Shown here: in pieces, positions 1-7,937 of the stretch
Position numbering within the stretch: position 1 is the first letter of the stretch
How the letters are laid out: every line of letters begins with the position of its first letter
DNA from: an uncultured Bacteroidales bacterium
Lineage (GTDB): Bacteria > Bacteroidota > Bacteroidia > Bacteroidales > UBA932
NCBI GenBank assembly: GCA_946405645.1
Contig: CAMJHW010000038.1
Span: forward strand, 1 to 11,349
Direction: 5' to 3'
DNA: 11,349 nucleotides
Notes under the pieces: model-generated
The model's input: the letters and a program-made list of their open reading frames with translations, nothing else
Database searches by the model: none
What the model was told of the DNA's origin: nothing
Program-made: the position numbers and the translations under genes

Positions 1-276
1 CGCCTTGGTGGGCCGTTACCCCGCCAACCAGCTAATGTCACGCGAGCCAATCCGTATCCGCCGTAACTTTCAAACATGGGTCATGCGGCCCTCGTTGTTA
101 TGGGGTATTAGGCGACGTTTCCATCGGTTATCCCCCTGATACGGGCATGTTGCTCACGCGTTACGCACCCTTCCGCCGGTCGCCGCCAGGTATTGCTACC
201 CGCGCTGCCCCGCGACTTGCATGTGTTAAGCCTGCCGCTAGCGTTCATCCTGAGCCAGGATCAAACTCTTCTTTGT
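1..276 (-). rRNA. rrs: 16S ribosomal RNA, 5' end (partial)
   Basis: Small-subunit rRNA read on the minus strand; only about the first 276 nt are inside the window and the gene runs off the left edge. The universal 27F site (AGAGTTTGATCCTGGCTCAG on the minus strand) lies at about 249-268. It is followed by the conserved GATGAACGCTAGCGGCAGGC and ACACATGCAAGTCG segments, then V1, GTGCGTAACGCGTGAG and V2. Aligning to E. coli numbering through GAAGAGTTTGA places the mature 5' base near 276, plus or minus a few bases. The V1-V2 sequence is Bacteroidales-like but not that of Bacteroides proper. Confidence 0.97.
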
Positions 277-310
277 ATAATTCTATTATAACTCTAGTCT
301 GTCCTGACGC

Positions 311-326
311 GTTTCAAAGAAATCAA
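311..326 (-). promoter_or_regulatory. boxA-like antitermination site in rRNA leader
   Basis: The minus-strand leader contains TTTCTTTGAAAC, which resembles the TTCTTTGAAA boxA-like element found in Bacteroidetes rRNA leaders, where NusB/NusE (S10) would bind to support antitermination. It lies about 35-50 nt before the 16S start, a sensible place. A short stem GCTTT-TACG-AAAGC occurs near the leader's 5' end (about 399-412). The call rests on resemblance only. Confidence 0.45.
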
Positions 327-417
327 CGCTCTCGATTCTTATAATTTCTCGGTACTTGCTTGTACTTCCTATCAGTCTTTTCAATGAACTTTTATGGTGC
401 TTTCGTAAAAGCGGGTG

Positions 418-448
418 CAAAGGTAGGAATAAAATCCAAACCTGCAAA
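418..448 (-). promoter_or_regulatory. rRNA operon promoter (Bacteroidetes type)
   Basis: On the minus strand, TTTG (448-445), a 19-bp spacer and TACCTTTG (425-418) match the Bacteroidetes housekeeping-sigma consensus (-33 TTTG, -7 TAnnTTTG) exactly. An A/T-rich tract at 449-470 just upstream resembles an UP element. Transcription would start near 412, giving a leader of about 135 nt before the mature 16S end. Confidence 0.85.
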
Positions 449-473
449 TTATTTTTCAAAAATTTTTAATAAT

Positions 474-520
474 TGTTGATAAATCCCCGCTTGAGGGCCT
501 CAAACGGGGATTTATCAACA
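474..520 (-). terminator. Strong terminator hairpin after groEL
   Basis: The arms 474-489 and 505-520 are perfect 16-bp inverted complements. After one mismatch (490/504) the hairpin continues with about 5 more pairs (TTGAG/CTCAA) and closes on a tiny loop. On the minus strand it begins 13 bp after the groEL stop codon and is followed by TTATTAAAAATTTTT, a moderate T-rich tail. It would end groES-groEL transcription just before the rRNA promoter and insulate the two units. Confidence 0.85.
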
Positions 521-533
521 TATGCAGGCTATC

Positions 534-2174
<1,641 letters not shown>

Positions 2175-2441
2175 TTAGATGACAGCCAGGATATCCGACT
2201 GTTTTACGATGAGATACTTCTTGTCGCCGACGGTCACTTCGGTGCCGGCATACTTGCCATAGAGGACGACGTCACCGACTTTCACCTCCATAGGTTCGTC
2301 TTTCTTTCCGGGGCCTGCGGCCACAATCGTCCCCTGCTGGGGTTTCTCTTTCGCCGTATCGGGAATGTAAAGTCCCGACGCTGTCTTGGTCTGGGCCTCC
2401 TGAGGCTCGATGACCACTCTGTCTGCCAAAGGTTTGATCAT
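2175..2441 (-). CDS. groES: Co-chaperonin GroES (10 kDa)
   Basis: Heptameric lid of the GroEL chamber. The 88-residue protein has the usual N-terminal strand ([10 protein letters not shown], 2-11), the mobile loop that docks on GroEL (about 16-34, around [11 protein letters not shown]), the GxIVAAGPG turn (about 37-45), [14 protein letters not shown] (56-69) and the C-terminal KQSDILAVI close to the family's DILAII-type ending. It is the first gene of the operon with groEL. No CIRCE inverted repeat (HrcA site) is present upstream, so HrcA control is not supported here. The upstream region has a probable promoter and a terminator-like hairpin, described separately. The start is the ATG at 2441; it has no clear Shine-Dalgarno sequence. 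Confidence 0.98.
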   Translation of the reverse strand: MIKPLADRVVIEPQEAQTKTASGLYIPDTAKEKPQQGTIVAAGPGKKDEPMEVKVGDVVLYGKYAGTEVTVGDKKYLIVKQSDILAVI

Positions 2442-2467
2442 GATGTTATAGTTTTGAATAATATTTC

Positions 2468-2498
2468 AAAAAAGCGTCCCCGGTATTTCCGGGAACGC
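2468..2498 (-). terminator. Terminator-like hairpin between glyA and groES
   Basis: On the minus strand GCGTTCCCGG, loop AAATA, CCGGGGACGC form a 10-bp stem with one G-U pair, followed by TTTTTT (2473-2468). This is a classic intrinsic terminator for glyA, whose stop is about 50 bp upstream. It sits only 26 bp before the groES ATG, and the best groES promoter candidate lies upstream of it, so it may also act as a leader hairpin or attenuator for groESL. Confidence 0.75.
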
Positions 2499-2509
2499 AA
2501 TGTAAAAAT

Positions 2510-2542
2510 CAAAGTATGTGCCAGCCGCCATGGACTGACAAA
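2510..2542 (-). promoter_or_regulatory. Candidate groESL promoter
   Basis: On the minus strand, TTTG (2542-2539) and a second TTTG (2513-2510) are 25 bp apart, within the range implied by TTTG-N19-21-TAnnTTTG. The TA sits one base closer than consensus (TACTTTG). Transcription would start near 2503, at the edge of the GC-rich hairpin. No better promoter is visible between the hairpin and the groES start. Confidence 0.4.
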
Positions 2543-2548
2543 ATGTCA

Positions 2549-3901
2549 CTAATACTTGTTGAGCGGATAGCCGGCAGTCATCTGATGGACCTTGGCTGCC
2601 ACTTTCTCGAGGACGGCGCGATGCTCGAAGAGCGATGCCGTCTGCTCCGCGGTAGGTTCCTCGCCCTTCTTGAGAGTGAGGGCTCCGATATGCTCGGAAC
2701 AAGATGACAGGACAGTGTCGATGAGCTCCACGATATCCTCCATATCCTTCTCGACGAATCCTCGCGAGGTCACGGCCGGGGTGCCGATGCGGAAACCGGA
2801 GGTCTGGAAAGGAGACCTGCTGTCGTAAGGGACCATATTCTTGTTAAGGGTGATATCGGCCTTCTCGAGCTCCTTCTCCGCCACACGTCCGGTAACCTCA
2901 GGGAACTTGGTACGGAGGTCGATCAGCATAAGGTGATTATCAGTGCCGCCGGAAACCACATGGTATCCCCTGTCGAGGAATGCCTTGCACATGGCCTGGG
3001 CATTGGCAATGACCTGTTTCTGATAATCAAGATACTCGGGCTGCATGGCCTCGTAGAAGGCGACGGCCTTGGCGGCAATGACATGCTCGAGCGGGCCGCC
3101 CTGCACTCCGGGGAACACGCTGGAGTCGATGATCTGGCTCATCTTCTTGAGTACGCCCTTCGGGGTGGTAAGGCCCCAGGGATTGTCGAAATCCTTGCCA
3201 ATAAGGATGATACCTCCGCGTGGACCGCGAAGGGTCTTGTGAGTCGTGGAAGTGACGATATGGGCATACTTCACGGGATTCTTCAGCAAACCTGCGGCGA
3301 TAAGGCCGGCAGTGTGGGCCATGTCAATCCAAAGGATGGCGCCGACCTTGTCGGCGATGGCGCGCATGCGCTCATAGTCCCATTCGCGGGAGTAAGCGGA
3401 AGCGCCTCCAATGATGAGCTTTGGTTTGAACTCGAGAGCTTTGGCCTCCATGTCGTCATAGTCCACGAGACCGGTATCGGGATTGAGTCCGTAAGCGACG
3501 GCATGGTAGAGAATGCCGGAAGCATTGACCGGGGAACCGTGGGTAAGGTGTCCACCCTGCGAAAGGTCGAGACCCATGAAGGTGTCACCGGGCTTGAGGC
3601 ATGCCATGATAACCGCCATATTGGCCTGGGCGCCGGAGTGAGGCTGGACGTTGGCATATTCGGCATCGTAGATCTTGCAGATGCGGTCGATGGCAAGCTG
3701 CTCGATCTGGTCCACTACCTGGCAGCCGCCGTAATAGCGCTTTCCGGGATAGCCTTCGGCATATTTGTTCGTGCAGATGGAGCCCATGGCTTCCATGACG
3801 TAGTTGCTCACGTAATTCTCAGAGGCGATTAGCTCGAGGCCGGAGGCCTGCCTGTCCCTTTCCTTGCGGATCAGGTCGAAAACTTGAAGATCCTGTTTCA
3901 T
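2549..3901 (-). CDS. glyA: Serine hydroxymethyltransferase
   Basis: PLP enzyme that interconverts serine + tetrahydrofolate with glycine + 5,10-methylene-THF, the main cytosolic source of one-carbon units for purines, thymidylate and methionine. It has 450 residues when started at the ATG at 3901. The frame can be extended three codons to a TTG, but [11 protein letters not shown] is the usual Bacteroidetes N-terminus. Family marks include [12 protein letters not shown] (21-32), [16 protein letters not shown] (about 44-59), HSGAQAN (about 88-94), [12 protein letters not shown] (193-204), the PLP-lysine motif [14 protein letters not shown] (217-230, with the Schiff-base Lys at about 222) and QGGPLEH (267-273). 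It is somewhat longer than the E. coli enzyme (417 residues), with extra sequence near the C-terminus. A terminator-like hairpin follows, and its promoter faces away from the methyltransferase gene. Confidence 0.98.
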   Translation of the reverse strand: MKQDLQVFDLIRKERDRQASGLELIASENYVSNYVMEAMGSICTNKYAEGYPGKRYYGGCQVVDQIEQLAIDRICKIYDAEYANVQPHSGAQANMAVIMACLKPGDTFMGLDLSQGGHLTHGSPVNASGILYHAVAYGLNPDTGLVDYDDMEAKALEFKPKLIIGGASAYSREWDYERMRAIADKVGAILWIDMAHTAGLIAAGLLKNPVKYAHIVTSTTHKTLRGPRGGIILIGKDFDNPWGLTTPKGVLKKMSQIIDSSVFPGVQGGPLEHVIAAKAVAFYEAMQPEYLDYQKQVIANAQAMCKAFLDRGYHVVSGGTDNHLMLIDLRTKFPEVTGRVAEKELEKADITLNKNMVPYDSRSPFQTSGFRIGTPAVTSRGFVEKDMEDIVELIDTVLSSCSEHIGALTLKKGEEPTAEQTASLFEHRAVLEKVAAKVHQMTAGYPLNKY

Positions 3902-3926
3902 ATAGTCCAATACATGTTTCGGGCAT

Positions 3927-3934
3927 CAAAGATA
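3927..3934 (-). promoter_or_regulatory. Candidate glyA -7 promoter element
   Basis: The minus strand reads TATCTTTG, an exact TAnnTTTG, 25 bp before the glyA ATG. No TTTG lies at the -33 spacing, where that position overlaps the -7 element of the divergent gene. The predicted leader is about 20 nt. Confidence 0.5.
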
Positions 3935-3955
3935 ATGATAAATATCCTTTTTTAC

Positions 3956-3963
3956 TACCTTTG
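3956..3963 (+). promoter_or_regulatory. Candidate -7 promoter element of the SpoU methyltransferase gene
   Basis: TACCTTTG matches TAnnTTTG exactly and ends only 5 nt before the ATG at 3969, so transcription would begin at or next to the start codon. No TTTG is seen at -33. The element is identical to the -7 box of the rRNA promoter in this window. Confidence 0.5.
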
Positions 3964-3968
3964 TAAAT

Positions 3969-4517
3969 ATGAAGGACAGAAAATTATTGAACATCGAGCT
4001 CCACCGTGTCAGCGCCGAAGAGTACCGTTCTCTCCCCGAGTCCGGACGCGTACTCGTACTGGACAACATCCGCAGCGCGCACAACGTCGGATCGGCGTTC
4101 AGGACGGCCGATGCCTTCAAGGCAGACAAGGTCTGGCTTTGCGGCATCTGCGCCTCTCCGCCCTCGGCGGAGATCCACAAAGTGGCTCTCGGAGCCGAGG
4201 AGAGCGTGCCCTGGGAGCATGTCTCCGACACGCTCGATGCGGTAGCCCGCCTGAAGGCGGATGGATATACGGTCGTCGCTGTCGAGCAGACCGTCCATTC
4301 CGTCAGTCTCGACGCTTTCCGCCCGGAGGCCGGCGGACGCTACGCCTTCATCTTCGGGAACGAAGTCGAAGGCGTCCGCCAGGACGTAGTAGACGCCTCT
4401 GACCTCTCGCTCGAGATTCCACAACTGGGCACAAAGCACTCCCTCAACGTCAGTGTCTCGGTAGGCGTTGTGCTCTGGCACTGCTTTTGCCATTCCGAGC
4501 GAAGCGAAAGAATCTAA
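3969..4517 (+). CDS. TrmH/SpoU-family RNA 2'-O-methyltransferase
   Basis: SPOUT-fold enzyme expected to transfer methyl from S-adenosylmethionine to a ribose 2'-OH of tRNA or rRNA; the exact target cannot be told from sequence. The 182 residues hold all three SpoU motifs. Motif I is VLVLDNIRSAHNVGSAFRT (28-46, conserved N39 and catalytic-type R45). Motif II is FIFGNEVEGV (127-136, with E132). Motif III is EIPQLGTKHSLNVSVSVGVV (149-168, with S158 and N160), which forms the trefoil-knot cofactor site. There is no separate N-terminal substrate-binding domain, so it is a minimal catalytic-domain type. The last eight residues, HSERSERI, and the stop come from a dispersed repeat rather than from family sequence. 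A DUF4251 lipoprotein gene starts 11 bp downstream. No Shine-Dalgarno site; the mRNA may be leaderless. Confidence 0.92.
   Translation: MKDRKLLNIELHRVSAEEYRSLPESGRVLVLDNIRSAHNVGSAFRTADAFKADKVWLCGICASPPSAEIHKVALGAEESVPWEHVSDTLDAVARLKADGYTVVAVEQTVHSVSLDAFRPEAGGRYAFIFGNEVEGVRQDVVDASDLSLEIPQLGTKHSLNVSVSVGVVLWHCFCHSERSERI
4490..4514 (+). repeat. CHSERSE-type dispersed repeat at gene end
   Basis: The stretch CATTCCGAGCGAAGCGAAAG followed by AATC is the core of a short, REP-like intergenic repeat known for producing CHSERSE/HSERSEES peptides when translated. It has short ATTC...GAAT inverted ends (4492-4495 and 4510-4513). Here it overlaps the last codons of the methyltransferase gene. Only one copy is visible in the window, so its repeat status rests on recognition of the motif. 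Confidence 0.6.
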
Positions 4518-4528
4518 ATCATACACAT

Positions 4529-5038
4529 ATGAAAAGAGCCACATTCATAACACTGTTATTGGGCTTCACCCTCCTTCAAGGATGCGGTGTCCTGTTCGAA
4601 AGCCCCGAAGACAAGGCTGCCCGCCAGCAGCGCGAGTTCCAGACCATCCGCGAATCCGTCGAAAGCGGAAACTTCAAGATAGACATCCGTCAGATGATTC
4701 CCCTCCAGATGTCTCCCCGCCACGTCACCAACTATTCAGTATCTGTCAAGGACAACCACATAATCTCGTACCTGCCTTATGCGGGACGCGCTTGGGATGT
4801 CCCCTACGGCGGAGGACACGCCCTCAACTTCCAGGCTGACATCCAGGAGACCGCGGTTTACCGCGACGACGTCAACGGATCCTACACCGTCCGCCTCCTG
4901 ATAAGGACAGATGAGGACACCCACGTCTATACCTTCCAGATCTTCAGCAGCGGCAATGCCTCGCTCCTCGTCCAGTCCAAAAACCGCGACTCGATCAGCT
5001 ACAACGGCGAGTTCGTCTTCGATGACGATAACGAGTGA
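4529..5038 (+). CDS. DUF4251 family lipoprotein
   Basis: Predicted exported lipoprotein of 169 residues and unknown function. Residues 1-19 form a lipoprotein signal peptide: basic MKR, a hydrophobic core, and lipobox LLQGC with the acylated Cys at position 19. The rest resembles the Bacteroidetes DUF4251 family: a central YLPYAGRAWDVPYGGG (81-96) followed by beta-strand-rich sequence and an ending in SGNASLLVQ (141-149) and NRDSISYNGE (152-161). Members are small periplasmic or outer-membrane proteins whose role is unknown. I chose the ATG at 4529; the frame is open further upstream to a TTG inside the CHSERSE repeat, but that would bury the signal peptide. Probably cotranscribed with the preceding methyltransferase gene (11-bp gap), with no obvious functional link. 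A bidirectional terminator follows. Confidence 0.85.
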   Translation: MKRATFITLLLGFTLLQGCGVLFESPEDKAARQQREFQTIRESVESGNFKIDIRQMIPLQMSPRHVTNYSVSVKDNHIISYLPYAGRAWDVPYGGGHALNFQADIQETAVYRDDVNGSYTVRLLIRTDEDTHVYTFQIFSSGNASLLVQSKNRDSISYNGEFVFDDDNE

Positions 5039-5058
5039 TCCATAGTTTTCAGCTAATA

Positions 5059-5094
5059 AAAAGTCCCTCCCCTGAATCAAGGGGAGGGACTTTT
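5059..5094. terminator. Bidirectional intrinsic terminator
   Basis: A perfect 15-bp stem (5059-5073 with 5080-5094, core GTCCCTCCCCT/AGGGGAGGGAC) with a 6-nt loop, flanked by A's on the left and T's on the right so that both strands get a U-tail. It sits between the converging lipoprotein gene (ends 5038) and ppdK (ends 5126) and should stop both transcripts. Confidence 0.93.
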
Positions 5095-5125
5095 ATATTA
5101 AAGATGTCTATCCTCGCAGACTGGA

Positions 5126-7852
5126 TTATGCATTCTGCTTGATGACGGCCTGGGCCGCTGCAAGGCGGGCGATAGGCACGCGGAAAGGAGAGCAGCTGAC
5201 ATAGTCCACGCCGATCTTGTTGAAGAACTCGATCGAAGCGGGATCGCCGCCGTGCTCGCCGCAGATACCGCACTTGAGGTCGGGCCTGCGGGAACGTCCG
5301 CCCTGGATACCGAACTCGACGAGACGGCCGACGGCCTTGGTGTCGATGGTCTGGAACGGATCGTCATCGATGATCTTGTTGCCGAGGTAGTCGCCCATGA
5401 AGGTGCCGACGTCGTCACGAGAGAAACCGAAGGTCATCTGGGTGAGGTCGTTGGTGCCGAAGGAGAAGAACTCGGCGGCGCGGGCCATACGGTCGGCGGT
5501 CAGGGCGGCGCGAGGGATCTCGATCATAGTACCGAACTTATAGTAGATGGCCACCATAGTCTGGCCCTCGACCTCGGCCTTGACGCGGTCGCAGATAGCC
5601 TTCTGGAAACTAAGCTCACGAGCGGAAACGGTGACGGGGATCATAATCTCCGGCATAGGGTTCAGGCCCTCCTTGATGAGCTCTGCGGTAGCGGTGAAAA
5701 TAGCCCTATACTGAGTCTCGGCGATGAAAGGATAGGTAACGTGCAGACGGACGCCGCGCAGACCCATCATAGGGTTGATCTCGTGCAGGCTCTCGCCGCG
5801 TTTCTCAATCTCTTCTACGGAGACTCCAAGCTCTGCGGCAAGCTCGGCCTTCTTGTCATCAGACTTCGGGACGAACTCGTGGAGAGGCGGGTCGAGCAGA
5901 CGGAAGACGACGGGCTTGCCGTCCATGATGCGGAGGGTGCTCTTTACGGCTGCCTTGATGAAAGGCTCAAGCTCGGAAAGGGCGGCCTTGCGCTCCTTGT
6001 CGGTGTCGCACATGATCATCTTGCGAAGCTTTGCGAGAGGAGTCTCGGAATTCTTGCCGTAGAACATATGCTCGATACGGAAGAGGCCGATGCCCTCGGC
6101 GCCGAAGGACAGAGCCTTGGCAGCATCCTCGGGAGTATCGGCATTGGTGCGGATACCGAGCTTGCGATACTTGTCGACGATAGCCATGAAGTTGATGAAC
6201 AGAGGATTCTCCGAAGCATCCATGGTCTCGATCTTCTCACCGTACACGAGGCCCTTGGTACCGTTCAGGGAGATCCATTCGCCCTCCTTGAAAGCCTTGC
6301 CGCCCTCACCGAAGGTAACGGTCTTCTTCTCAAGGTTGATCTTCATGGCCTCGCAGCCGACGATACAGCACTTGCCCCAGCCGCGGGCGACGAGCGCCGC
6401 GTGGGAAGTCATACCACCGCGGGTGGTAAGGATACCTGCTGCGGCACGCATACCCTCGATGTCCTCGGGAGATGTCTCCTCACGGATGAGTATGCACTTG
6501 CCACCGTCCTTCGCGACTGCCATTGCAGCCTCGGAAGTGAAGACGATGGTACCGACTGCTCCACCCGGAGAAGCGGGAAGGCCCTGGGCGAGCTTGGTCG
6601 CAATCTTCTCGGAAGCGGGATTGAGGATAGGATGGAGGATCTCGTCGAGCTGGGCGGGAGCGACGCGCATTATGGCGGTCTTCTCGTCGATCATGCCTTC
6701 GCCGAGCATATCCATGGCCATCTGAAGGGCGGCCAGTCCGGTGCGCTTGCCGATACGGCACTGAAGCATCCAGAGCTTGCCCTCCTGGATGGTGAACTCG
6801 ATGTCCTGCATGTCGTGGAAGTGGTTCTCGAGCTTGAGACGGATGTCGTCGAGCTCCTTGTACACGTCGGGCATTGCGGTCTCGAGGGACTTGAGATTCC
6901 TGTTATGGTCGTTCTTGGTAGCCTCGTTCAAAGGGTTCGGGGTGCGGATACCAGCAACGACATCCTCGCCCTGGGCGTTGATAAGCCACTCTCCATAGAA
7001 CTTGTTGTCACCGGTGGCAGGGTTGCGGGAGAAAGCGACGCCGGTGGCGGAGTTGTCACCCATGTTGCCGAACACCATGGACTGGACGTTGACGGCGGTG
7101 CCCCAATCGTCCGGGATGCGCTCGATGCGGCGGTATGCGATGGCGCGCTTGCCGTTCCAGGACTTGAAGACGCCACCGATGGAGCCCCAAAGCTGATCCT
7201 TGGCGGTGTCGGGGAAATCGACTCCGAGGACTTCCTTCACCTTGAGCTTGAACTGCTCGCAGAGCTCCTTGAGCTCGTCGGCGGTGATCTCGGTGTCGGA
7301 CTTGTAGCCCTTCGCCTCCTTGAGGTCGGCCATCATGCGGTCGAGCTGCTGGCGGATGCTCTGTCCGTCCTCGGGCTCGATGCCCTCGGCCTTCTCCATG
7401 ACGACGTCGGAGTACATCATGATGAGACGACGGTAAGAGTCATACACGAAGCGCGGGTTGCCGGTCTTCTTGATCATTCCGGGGATGGTCTCGGAACAAA
7501 GGCCGATGTTGAGGATGGTATCCATCATACCGGGCATGGAGCTGCGGGCGCCGGAGCGGCAGCTGACGAGAAGCGGGTTCTCGGGATCGCCGAATTTCTT
7601 GCCCATGACTTTCTCGGTGGCGATAAGCGCGGCACCAACATCCATCTTGAGCTCTTCAGTATATCCGCCGCCGAGAGCATAATACTCGGCGCAGCATTCG
7701 GTAGTGATGGTGAAACCGGCGGGGACAGGCATTCCGAGCCTGCTCATTTCTGCCAGATTGGCTCCTTTTCCACCAAGGAGCTCGCGCATGGTACCATCGC
7801 CCTCGGCCTGCTTGCCGCCGAAGCGATAGACTCTTTTCTTGCTTTCAAACAT
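5126..7852 (-). CDS. ppdK: Pyruvate, phosphate dikinase
   Basis: Reversible conversion of pyruvate + ATP + Pi to PEP + AMP + PPi. In anaerobes it can run toward pyruvate (PPi-linked glycolysis) or toward PEP for gluconeogenesis. At 908 residues it is normal for the family. Domains in order: N-terminal ATP-grasp nucleotide domain (GGKGANLAEM at 27-36, CRSGARSSMPGMMDT at 98-112); central swivelling phosphohistidine domain (TTRGGMTSHAALVARG at 476-491, with phosphorylated H484 and T482 at the place of the regulatory threonine of plant PPDK); C-terminal TIM-barrel PEP/pyruvate domain (GAEGIGLFRIEHMF at 584-597, SFGTNDLTQ at 797-805, CGICGEHGG at 861-869 with the active-site Cys at 864). One small deviation: FRIEHMF, where FRTEHMF is usual. 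Transcribed toward the terminator at 5059-5094; 85 bp downstream of phoH on the same strand, so readthrough is possible. Confidence 0.98.
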   Translation of the reverse strand: MFESKKRVYRFGGKQAEGDGTMRELLGGKGANLAEMSRLGMPVPAGFTITTECCAEYYALGGGYTEELKMDVGAALIATEKVMGKKFGDPENPLLVSCRSGARSSMPGMMDTILNIGLCSETIPGMIKKTGNPRFVYDSYRRLIMMYSDVVMEKAEGIEPEDGQSIRQQLDRMMADLKEAKGYKSDTEITADELKELCEQFKLKVKEVLGVDFPDTAKDQLWGSIGGVFKSWNGKRAIAYRRIERIPDDWGTAVNVQSMVFGNMGDNSATGVAFSRNPATGDNKFYGEWLINAQGEDVVAGIRTPNPLNEATKNDHNRNLKSLETAMPDVYKELDDIRLKLENHFHDMQDIEFTIQEGKLWMLQCRIGKRTGLAALQMAMDMLGEGMIDEKTAIMRVAPAQLDEILHPILNPASEKIATKLAQGLPASPGGAVGTIVFTSEAAMAVAKDGGKCILIREETSPEDIEGMRAAAGILTTRGGMTSHAALVARGWGKCCIVGCEAMKINLEKKTVTFGEGGKAFKEGEWISLNGTKGLVYGEKIETMDASENPLFINFMAIVDKYRKLGIRTNADTPEDAAKALSFGAEGIGLFRIEHMFYGKNSETPLAKLRKMIMCDTDKERKAALSELEPFIKAAVKSTLRIMDGKPVVFRLLDPPLHEFVPKSDDKKAELAAELGVSVEEIEKRGESLHEINPMMGLRGVRLHVTYPFIAETQYRAIFTATAELIKEGLNPMPEIMIPVTVSARELSFQKAICDRVKAEVEGQTMVAIYYKFGTMIEIPRAALTADRMARAAEFFSFGTNDLTQMTFGFSRDDVGTFMGDYLGNKIIDDDPFQTIDTKAVGRLVEFGIQGGRSRRPDLKCGICGEHGGDPASIEFFNKIGVDYVSCSPFRVPIARLAAAQAVIKQNA

Positions 7853-7884
7853 AACGTCGTCTTTTTTGTTTTTATTTTTCCAAT

Positions 7885-7900
7885 AATTCGGCCGCGAATT
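7885..7900. repeat. Short palindrome upstream of ppdK
   Basis: AATTCG-GCCG-CGAATT, a 6-bp inverted repeat around a 4-bp centre, in the 85-bp gap between phoH and ppdK. It lies over the candidate ppdK -7 element and start point, a position suited to an operator. It has no T-tract on either side that would make it a terminator. Confidence 0.4.
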
Positions 7901-7925
7901 TACAACTTTCCGGCCTAATTAAAAA
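7895..7925 (-). promoter_or_regulatory. Weak candidate ppdK promoter
   Basis: On the minus strand TTTT (7925-7922), 19 bp, then TAAATTCG (7902-7895) is one mismatch from each half of the Bacteroidetes consensus. It would give a leader of about 35-40 nt. Its -7 end overlaps the inverted repeat at 7885-7900. Confidence 0.3.
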
Positions 7926-7937
7926 ATTATTCGTCAA

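Noticed and set aside
147..344. A 65-codon plus-strand frame in the 16S rRNA region.
   Set aside because: It overlaps the antisense of highly conserved rRNA and its leader.
2508..2523. TGGCACATACTTTGAT on the minus strand upstream of groES, resembling a sigma-54 promoter.
   Set aside because: The -24 half fits, but the -12 half reads TTGAT and lacks the required GC. No enhancer-binding site is visible, and the same stretch is explained by the housekeeping consensus.
2442..2548. A CIRCE operator in front of groES.
   Set aside because: I searched by eye for TTAGCACTC and GAGTGCTAA on both strands and found neither half.
3902..3910. A TTG start three codons upstream of the glyA ATG.
   Set aside because: The ATG at 3901 gives the family's usual N-terminus; the extension adds only three unconserved residues.
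4487..4528. An upstream TTG start that would extend the lipoprotein by 14 residues.
   Set aside because: It lies inside the CHSERSE repeat and would put charged residues ahead of a clean lipoprotein signal peptide starting at 4529.
3984..4544. Minus-strand frames opposite the SpoU methyltransferase gene.
   Set aside because: The plus-strand frame carries all three SpoU motifs; the opposite frames show none.
5252..7918. An 888-codon open frame on the plus strand covering nearly all of ppdK.
   Set aside because: It is the exact antisense of a clear PPDK gene. The long opening follows from scarce TTA, CTA and TCA codons in the GC-rich sense gene, and the translation is Leu/Gly/Asp-rich with no recognisable domain.
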